Assembly: GCA_013288895.1 (NCBI GenBank)
Contig: JABDAY010000004.1
Location: 1 to 64,000 of the forward strand
DNA: 64,000 bases
Direction of reading: 5' to 3'
From: Chlamydiota bacterium
GTDB taxonomy: Bacteria; Chlamydiota; Chlamydiia; Chlamydiales; Rhabdochlamydiaceae
Shown: positions 57,025-64,000 of the stretch, piece by piece
Numbering within the stretch: the stretch's first letter is position 1
Layout of the letters: each line of letters opens with the position of its first letter
Made by a program: the position numbers and the translations under genes
The notes under the pieces: model-generated
Told to the model about the DNA's origin: nothing
The model's input: only the letters and a program-made list of their open reading frames with translations
Database searches by the model: none

Positions 57025-57597
57025 ATGTCAGTAGCAGCAGCAAGTTCCAGCTCATGTTCACCTATGAAAGAAGTTGTTTTCTTGCATATATTAAAGGAAG
57101 GAGACCGCACCGAACTAGTCGACAACAATGGGAGGGTTCTCATAGATGCAGATGGAGCTGTACTTGTATCCGGGGATGAATATGCATATGCAGTTGCAAG
57201 TGCAGTTGCAAGAAGCAGAAAAGAACTTGTCACCGTAGCGAAAATAGCACTTCTTGTGAATATAGAACATTTTCCAAGGATCAAGCAAGATCCCAAAGAT
57301 CCCGGAAAACCCTTAACGGCTTTATATGCCTACATTGCAAAAGCTGCTGATCTCACTCAATTGGAAGAAATCAGCAATCTATTTTTTGATATGAAAGCTC
57401 AGCTTTTTATTCAGCATGCCAACCTCGATGAAGCAACGCAAGTTCTTGCATATGTCGATAATGCTCTAGCTAAAATCGAAATGAAACGAAAATTTCTAGA
57501 AGCCTCCCTTAAAGAGAAACACATTGTACAGATGGTCGATGTAGAGGTAGATGCTAGCCACGCTACAGTTGAAAAAGCATATAACACAAATGCCTAA
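57025..57597 (+). CDS. Hypothetical protein
   Basis: 190-aa intact ORF after acggaggt RBS; no family recognised. Confidence 0.6.
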   Translation: MSVAAASSSSCSPMKEVVFLHILKEGDRTELVDNNGRVLIDADGAVLVSGDEYAYAVASAVARSRKELVTVAKIALLVNIEHFPRIKQDPKDPGKPLTALYAYIAKAADLTQLEEISNLFFDMKAQLFIQHANLDEATQVLAYVDNALAKIEMKRKFLEASLKEKHIVQMVDVEVDASHATVEKAYNTNA

Positions 57598-57621
57598 GGT
57601 CTAATCTCAAGCCCGAATGAG

Positions 57622-57730
57622 ACAGTTGCAAAAGTCTATCTTAACCGCGAGGCGGTCGTCAAGTCGCGAAAGCGATGGCAGTTGCTAGCCCCGGAAAATG
57701 CCCATCACCACATGAGAGCCGCGTACAGCA
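57622..57730. repeat. Truncated copy (C) of the ~250-300 bp palindromic repeat
   Basis: gttgcaaaagtctatcttaaccgcgaggcggtcgtcaagtcgcgaaagcgatggcagttgctagcc...gagccgcgtacagc. Confidence 0.8.
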
Positions 57731-57752
57731 TTGATTCATCGGAAATGATTTT

Positions 57753-58982
57753 TTAAAACAAATAGACGAGTTCCATTTCGTATTGCTTGTAGCGGCGGAA
57801 GGGGCCGATGCTATCATCAAGTGTGATCGACTGCTGCCACTGCTGCTGGAGGTTCAAGTTGTTGGTAAATAGATATTCAAGGGTGAGGATAAAACCTCTG
57901 TAGTTTCCATTTCCTGCTGCAGTTTTGCGTGTGGTCTTACCACCTGTGCCATCGAGCTTGACTGTATAAAATCCTGAATCATCCGCATTGCCAAGGCCTA
58001 TGCCTGAGTTATCGAAATCAGGAACTGCTTGTGCTTGGAGAACTTGGTAGTTTCCATCAAACGCCCAGTCCCCTTTTTTTCTGAGCTCTCCAATTGAAAA
58101 TCCTAAATATCCACCAGCAGCTTGCTTTGAATAACCTGTAATAGAAATTTTTCTTGCGTTCGTGTTATAAAGACCCGCTGCATACAAAATGACTACCTTC
58201 TTTAAATGAGTGGGGATAAATTTATATCCAAGAATTAGCTGAGACACTACAAAATCAAAACGCTCCCGTTTAACCGGATCATCAAAGTCCTTTGTATCCC
58301 AATCTACAATAGAATATTTACTGTAAAGGCCCGTATTTGCAATATCAAGAAGGCCGATTTCGCCAACGTATGCATACTGGTTCGCACGCTCGTTTACGAG
58401 AAAGGGACCCGCATGGATATAAAAATCTCCTGCTACCTCAAAAGCACGGTCGTATTTAAAATAAATGCCATCAAAAAAAGAATTAAATTCTAATTTCGAA
58501 TCCATGATAGTAGACAGCCTTCGTCTTCCGAATTCGATATCTGAAGTATAAAGGTCATGCTGCAGGACCCTCGCGCCGAAATAAGCTTTTTCCAATTTCA
58601 ATCTATTAAAAGTGCCGCTAAAGATACCAGCATCGTTATCAAATTCTAATTTAATCGCAGCCCATGTTCTATCGGCGCGATAGTCAATCATGAGATTAAC
58701 CTCAACGTCAAAAGCATTATTATTCAGTGGAGTGGCTCCCCCCTGTCCCCTTTGCTTGATTCCATTTTTAACTTCAGTCGTTGCTTGAAACTCAGTACGG
58801 ACCTCGCCGCTCACAGAAAGAGCCCCACCAATCTCCTTAACGGTGACCTGCCTTCGCGTATTGATCCACTCCCTCAAGGCCTCAATATCTTTTTGTTCAT
58901 TATCACCTGGTCTCTCGATGGTAGCCGCAAATAGGCCACTCGATAAAAGGCATGCTGTACATATTAAGCGAAGGGATTTCAT
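57753..58982 (-). CDS. Putative outer-membrane beta-barrel/porin
   Basis: Signal peptide, alternating beta-strand composition, C-terminal aromatic YEMELVYLF. Confidence 0.65.
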   Translation of the reverse strand: MKSLRLICTACLLSSGLFAATIERPGDNEQKDIEALREWINTRRQVTVKEIGGALSVSGEVRTEFQATTEVKNGIKQRGQGGATPLNNNAFDVEVNLMIDYRADRTWAAIKLEFDNDAGIFSGTFNRLKLEKAYFGARVLQHDLYTSDIEFGRRRLSTIMDSKLEFNSFFDGIYFKYDRAFEVAGDFYIHAGPFLVNERANQYAYVGEIGLLDIANTGLYSKYSIVDWDTKDFDDPVKRERFDFVVSQLILGYKFIPTHLKKVVILYAAGLYNTNARKISITGYSKQAAGGYLGFSIGELRKKGDWAFDGNYQVLQAQAVPDFDNSGIGLGNADDSGFYTVKLDGTGGKTTRKTAAGNGNYRGFILTLEYLFTNNLNLQQQWQQSITLDDSIGPFRRYKQYEMELVYLF

Positions 58983-59048
58983 TTTTAAACTCCATGAACT
59001 AAATGAACATAGATTCTATGAAGTAGGTGAATTGATTGCAATGCTTAA

Positions 59049-59867
59049 TTAGAACTTCAGATTGCCTGATACAGTCACAGCCTGCTCGCTGAACATGCGC
59101 GCTTCGATATTGAGATCGAATAGACAAGAAGAAGAAAAGCCGCAGCCCACAGCCATTCCTATCCATTCCCGGCTCTGAAGTGAGAAATGGCTCACGGGTA
59201 AGATGTTTGAGCGGATCCCATATAATTTCCCTTTTACATGCGAGTAAAAGCCAGCAATGTAAGGGATGAATACATTCATCTGGTGAGATAATCCCAGCCC
59301 CGCTTGATATTCTCTGTAGGTAAGTTTTGCCGCCGTTGTAAAACTATCGCCACTAAGAGAATTCCATTTTACATGGGGGTGGCTGTACTGGTATTTGCCA
59401 TCTGCAGAAAGGGTTGTTGCCCCCCAATGAAAAAGCTCGAGTCTAGTTCCCCCTCCCCAGGTCAAACGATCGCTTGTCTGGTATTCTCGCTGCTTTTGGT
59501 CGGGTTTGGGCCTGTGAGAGATAAAGGCATTCAAGGATCCTACAGATCCATAAATTTCCACTGTGTCGAAAAAATTAAAAGTTAACACCCCTTGGTTCAT
59601 TAAGTAAGAGAACTTATCTATTCTTCCCTGAACACCATCTTTTGATCTCAACTTTCTATCAAAACAATAATCTCCTTCATATCCAAGCTTGGCACTTCCC
59701 CAATTCTCCGAGGAAAAAAACAACCCCTCTTCAATCATGTCGGGCTCTGAAGGATTTCCAAAATAGAGGGCATGTGCCGCTATCGGAATTAACAAGAAAT
59801 AAAATAATTTATATGCCGTATTCATAAGGTTTTGTGTAGATTCCCCAAGGTTGTTTGTGACTACCAT
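59049..59867 (-). CDS. Putative outer-membrane protein
   Basis: Signal peptide FLLIPIAAHA, beta-strand-rich, C-terminal VTVSGNLKF. Confidence 0.6.
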   Translation of the reverse strand: MVVTNNLGESTQNLMNTAYKLFYFLLIPIAAHALYFGNPSEPDMIEEGLFFSSENWGSAKLGYEGDYCFDRKLRSKDGVQGRIDKFSYLMNQGVLTFNFFDTVEIYGSVGSLNAFISHRPKPDQKQREYQTSDRLTWGGGTRLELFHWGATTLSADGKYQYSHPHVKWNSLSGDSFTTAAKLTYREYQAGLGLSHQMNVFIPYIAGFYSHVKGKLYGIRSNILPVSHFSLQSREWIGMAVGCGFSSSCLFDLNIEARMFSEQAVTVSGNLKF

Positions 59868-62133
59868 CGAGCCATTTATTCCATATCGACATTGGGGTCC
59901 CTTTCGTCCCGGTATAATCGACCCGCCAAAGCTCTAATTCGTTACTATTTGGATTAACTACAAAAGAAAAATAATCTCTTGTCCAATTTGTGTCTGCAAA
60001 AATGAGAGGTGCTGGCGCTAAAAGTCCTTTTGCCCGCGCTTTTGCAACTAACGCATGATAAAGGTCAAACGGGAAAGAAGGTGTCCTCTTAGGACTTGCA
60101 TTCATGACACAGGCAAAGATATTTTCCATAAAAACATCTGCCGGAATAATCTGATCCAAAAATTGTGTTTGCTTTTCGATAAAGGGGAGAAACTCCCTAT
60201 TTTCTAAAAGCTCCAAGGCTTTATCTTTCCAATCCTTTTTGTGAACGATAGGGAGGGACTGAAACAGGTTCCCATGCACAAAAGCTTTCTGTCCTATAAC
60301 TTTTGCATAATATTCTTGCCTTGGAAGAAGATACTGATCCCTTATCCAGGTGTAGGTAAAACCCCTATCCTGCCATGCCTCTTTAAACAACTCGAACCCC
60401 GGCTTCAAAATAAACGCATGAGTGGGGGAGTACATCAACATATCAGTTGCAGGGACACTTTTTAAGACATCAATTAAAAACGTCAAAAGATCAGAAGGGC
60501 TATCTACAACTCTCTTCTCCTCAGTCAAAGCCCCCTCCCTTTTGGCATAAGTGCGCACTAACGTTTCCGTCGTCCCCCCTGAAATATAGGCCCACGGTTT
60601 TTTTTGCCCCATCCTCTTAAACGCTGTTTCTAAAAATTCCTTTGTACGCAAATGGAGTATCAAGAGCGATATCACCTCTGAAACTTCCTCTTGCAACACC
60701 TCATGTGCGCAAGCTGGCTCTACCCGCTTAAAAAAATCAATCAGGGCGTTAATCCATTCCTCCTGATTGTGAATGCTTGTCCACAAAGTGGCGTCAGCGC
60801 GTCCATGTTTATAAACAAGGCGAAAGCCTGCGGGCGCATCATCGTAGATCCCTTCTTTAAAATCCTGCATCTCCGGATCATACAACTCTTGAAAGTACTC
60901 CTTAAACTGCTCAGAGAATTTTTCCAGCATAAAATTATAAAAATTAGCCAAGTAAGAGCCTTTCGAATGAAACTTATCCCTTAGATCCTCACAAGATCTC
61001 ATATGATGATAGGAGGCTGCATATTGCGCCTTGACATAAGCATCAGATTTCTCCTCTTTAGCCTGATTCTGCAAAAATTTTATTTGATGAAATGCCCCTT
61101 CATATTCCCTTTGGTATTCCCCAATTTTTTGATTACACTCCTCTAATTTCCCCTGAGTAAATTTATAGAGTACTTGTCCTAGGCCCCCTTTCTCCTCAGG
61201 ATTCAGCCCCAAGCTAGAGTATAAATTCCACTTTGAAAACTCCATTTTCACTTCTGAAAACGACGCTAAAGTATATTCCCACGCTTTTAAAAGAGGGTTA
61301 TCGGTAAATCCCTTAAACGCCGCCTTAGCATCCCTCTCTTCCCTCTGCACCTCAATGATTTTTACCGAAGGAGGAGGGGTAAATGGACTCAAAGAAACCC
61401 CCTTTTTAACTTCCGCTTCATATTTCTCAGCGCTCATCTTATGCCGTTTTAAAACAGTACGATGAATACATTCCTCCGCATCACTCCCCACCAAATCAAA
61501 ACCAATCAACCCCGGGCTAAAACGAGCATTCGGCCCAATCTTCCTCTTCAGATCCCCAAAACCAGTACTTAAACTTAAAGGGACACTATATTCGACCCCT
61601 CCAAAGACCCTCCGTAATCTTCCCGCCGACAAAAGCTCATCCATATCCTTCAAAAACTGATCAGGATGCGCCCCGTGCACCATAATTGCAAAAGCTGTCG
61701 CAAAACAAGACCCCAGATTTTGCCTAAGCATCCCCAACATTGCCGCCAAAACAGCCCGACGCACATGCTTATTCTCCAACTTCACACTATCTTCCAACCC
61801 CAGGCTATCTCTCACCAATCTCTCCGCACCTTTATGGCAAAGCGGCAACAAAAACCTCTCCAGCAACTTCACATTCAAGTTTTTCAACACACCACTCTGA
61901 TGCTCCCGGATCAAACAATCCTTCTCTCCATTTGGATAAAAAAAGTACCCCTCCCCCTCAAAAAGCCCCAACCTCTCCCTCACCACCTTCCCATCATCGC
62001 CCACCACATACTCCGCAATTTTCCTCGCCCGATACTGCGCCCTAAACAAAAAGCTATCCTGCAGCTGCGACACATCGCACAAAAGAGACAGCTCCATCTC
62101 CTCCCGCAAATCCAAAATCTCAGAAAGCTTCAC
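59809..62133 (-). CDS. Large hypothetical protein with papain-like Cys/His/Asn motif arrangement
   Basis: [36 protein letters not shown]. Confidence 0.6.
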   Translation of the reverse strand: MKLSEILDLREEMELSLLCDVSQLQDSFLFRAQYRARKIAEYVVGDDGKVVRERLGLFEGEGYFFYPNGEKDCLIREHQSGVLKNLNVKLLERFLLPLCHKGAERLVRDSLGLEDSVKLENKHVRRAVLAAMLGMLRQNLGSCFATAFAIMVHGAHPDQFLKDMDELLSAGRLRRVFGGVEYSVPLSLSTGFGDLKRKIGPNARFSPGLIGFDLVGSDAEECIHRTVLKRHKMSAEKYEAEVKKGVSLSPFTPPPSVKIIEVQREERDAKAAFKGFTDNPLLKAWEYTLASFSEVKMEFSKWNLYSSLGLNPEEKGGLGQVLYKFTQGKLEECNQKIGEYQREYEGAFHQIKFLQNQAKEEKSDAYVKAQYAASYHHMRSCEDLRDKFHSKGSYLANFYNFMLEKFSEQFKEYFQELYDPEMQDFKEGIYDDAPAGFRLVYKHGRADATLWTSIHNQEEWINALIDFFKRVEPACAHEVLQEEVSEVISLLILHLRTKEFLETAFKRMGQKKPWAYISGGTTETLVRTYAKREGALTEEKRVVDSPSDLLTFLIDVLKSVPATDMLMYSPTHAFILKPGFELFKEAWQDRGFTYTWIRDQYLLPRQEYYAKVIGQKAFVHGNLFQSLPIVHKKDWKDKALELLENREFLPFIEKQTQFLDQIIPADVFMENIFACVMNASPKRTPSFPFDLYHALVAKARAKGLLAPAPLIFADTNWTRDYFSFVVNPNSNELELWRVDYTGTKGTPMSIWNKWLDGSHKQPWGIYTKPYEYGI

Positions 62134-62192
62134 GTAATACCCTTAAGTTTTATCTTCCCATTTTCCCTGTCCATGAATTAGAATCAATACAT

Positions 62193-64000
62193 ATGTTTAT
62201 CTATTGCAACGACCAAAAAATAGAGCTTCCTGAGGGGAGCACTGCTAGAGATTTGGCGGAAAAGCTCAATCTTAGAAATCCCAATCAGGCATTGGCAGCA
62301 AATATTAATGGAAACATCAAAGATCTTTCCCATCCCTTAAACGACCAAGACAATATCGTCATTCTGAGTTTTGAAGACACGCAAGGTAAAGAAGTTTTTT
62401 GGCATACAACAGCCCACGTTCTTGCTCAAGCGATCCTCCGCCTTTGGCCAGAGGCGAAACCCACTATTGGCCCCCCCATTGAAAATGGGCTTTATTACGA
62501 TTTTGCCAATCTTACCATCTCCGATAAGGATTTTGAAAAAATCGAAGAAGAGATGGAAAAAATCATTAGAGAAAATTATAAACCAGTACACTATCTCTTT
62601 AAAGATAAACAAGAAGCTCTCAAACGTTTTTCCAATAATCCCTATAAATGCGAACTCATTGAAGGTTTTGAAGGCCCCATCACAGAATATGCTCAAGGGG
62701 AATTTTATGATCTTTGCAGAGGTCCCCATCTTCCTGCCCTGGGCAAAATCAAAGCCTTTAAAATCTTAAAAACATCGGGCGCTTATTGGAGGGCAGATCA
62801 ATCCAAAGAAATGCTCACACGCATTTACGCGATCTCCTTCCCTGACAGAAAAGACTTAAAAGATTATTTACATCTTCTAGAAGAGGCAAAAAAACGGGAC
62901 CATAAAGTCTTAGGACAAAAGCTCGATCTCTTTTCCCTTATGGAAGAAGCGCCCGGCATGCCCTTTATCCATAACAGAGGGATGATCATTTGGAATAGAC
63001 TCGTCGCCTTCTGGAGAGAGTTAAACATCAGCGCAGGCTATGAAGAGATCAAAACCCCTCAGCTCATGTCGCAAAAGCTTTGGGAAACATCTGGCCATTG
63101 GTTCCACTATCGGGAAAATATGTACGCCTTTGAAATTGAAGGGCGCCACTTTGCCTTAAAACCGATGAACTGCCCCGGCTGCATGCTGTACTATAAAAGC
63201 AAACTTCATAGCTACAGAGAACTCCCTTTAAGAATTGCAGAATTCGGCCACGTCCATAGACATGAAGCATCAGGCGCTCTCAATGGCCTTTTCAGAGTGA
63301 GGAGCTTCCATCAGGATGACGCTCATATTTTTATGAAGCCAGAACAAATTAAAGATGAGATTATTGCTGTTCTAGGCCTTGTAGATAAAATCTACTCCAC
63401 ATTTGGACTTTCTTGGCGCCTTGAGCTCTCCACACGACCGGAAAAAAGTATTGGCACCGATGAAGATTGGAGAGTTGCTACAGAAGGACTCAAAGGAGCC
63501 TTAGATGTTTGGGGCCAGCCCTACAAGATCAACGAAGGGGACGGCGCTTTTTATGGCCCAAAAATTGATATTCATATCCGCGATGCTTTAGGGAGATCTT
63601 GGCAGTGTGGAACGATCCAACTCGACATGGCCCTTCCAGAAAAATTCGAACTAGAATATATGGATAGCGATGGAACCCATAAGAGACCTGTCATGATTCA
63701 CCGTGCAATTTTTGGATCACTGGAAAGATTTTTCGGAATATTGATCGAGAACTTTACAGGAAAATTCCCATTATGGTTAAGTCCACTGCAGGTGCGCGTC
63801 ATTACAGTTGCCGATAGACACGCAGAATACGCTCACAAACTTCAAAGGCAAATTGAAGCTGCGGGCTTTATATGCGATGTGGATGACACAAGCGAATCTG
63901 TAAACAAAAAAATCCGCACAGCGCAGATGTTGCAAGTCAACTACATGCTCATGGCCGGAGACAAAGAAATTGAAAACAACAGCGCAACACTCCGCACACG
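62193..64000 (+). CDS. thrS: Threonyl-tRNA synthetase (3' truncated by window)
   Basis: TGS domain [91 protein letters not shown]. Absent from ORF track because it runs off the window. Confidence 0.97.
   Translation, partial: MFIYCNDQKIELPEGSTARDLAEKLNLRNPNQALAANINGNIKDLSHPLNDQDNIVILSFEDTQGKEVFWHTTAHVLAQAILRLWPEAKPTIGPPIENGLYYDFANLTISDKDFEKIEEEMEKIIRENYKPVHYLFKDKQEALKRFSNNPYKCELIEGFEGPITEYAQGEFYDLCRGPHLPALGKIKAFKILKTSGAYWRADQSKEMLTRIYAISFPDRKDLKDYLHLLEEAKKRDHKVLGQKLDLFSLMEEAPGMPFIHNRGMIIWNRLVAFWRELNISAGYEEIKTPQLMSQKLWETSGHWFHYRENMYAFEIEGRHFALKPMNCPGCMLYYKSKLHSYRELPLRIAEFGHVHRHEASGALNGLFRVRSFHQDDAHIFMKPEQIKDEIIAVLGLVDKIYSTFGLSWRLELSTRPEKSIGTDEDWRVATEGLKGALDVWGQPYKINEGDGAFYGPKIDIHIRDALGRSWQCGTIQLDMALPEKFELEYMDSDGTHKRPVMIHRAIFGSLERFFGILIENFTGKFPLWLSPLQVRVITVADRHAEYAHKLQRQIEAAGFICDVDDTSESVNKKIRTAQMLQVNYMLMAGDKEIENNSATLRT

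Noticed and set aside
61666-62181. 171-aa plus-strand ORF rich in H/P/Q
   Set aside because: Antisense to the well-supported 59809-62133 gene; composition typical of a shadow ORF.

Overview
The window appears to be a chromosomal segment from a member of the Chlamydiae, probably an environmental or amoeba-associated lineage. That placement is inferred from gene content and order: tolB-pal-LysM-murI, a gspC?-D-E-F-G block, mreC/aspartate aminotransferase, recB/recC/recD, rpoD, rpsT, Kdo hydroxylase and thrS. Housekeeping genes are interleaved with accessory material: three paralogous putative effectors (two with F-box-like N-termini), a eukaryotic-type Ser/Thr kinase with an Inc-like bilobed hydrophobic domain, a SET-domain protein, a giant MORN/YwqK-repeat protein, a DUF4160/DUF2442 pair, an intact IS4-family element with ~105 bp inverted repeats, and one tRNA-Ala(GGC). 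The most interesting signals are: (1) accessory cassettes flanked by duplicated fragments of neighbouring genes at 27.8-29.9, 41.1-41.8 and 42.4-44.4 kb, including two start-plus-end scars of vanished CDP-glycerol-transferase-like genes; (2) a ~250-300 bp palindromic repeat family whose small hairpins change in a compensatory way between copies; (3) a glycosyltransferase split by a G10 tract (candidate phase variation); (4) a second palindromic repeat that encodes the N-terminal signal/lipobox of a NagZ-like protein; (5) GGGCAC hexamer hairpins of variable length. All calls come from reading the sequence and the supplied ORF track; no database search was run.
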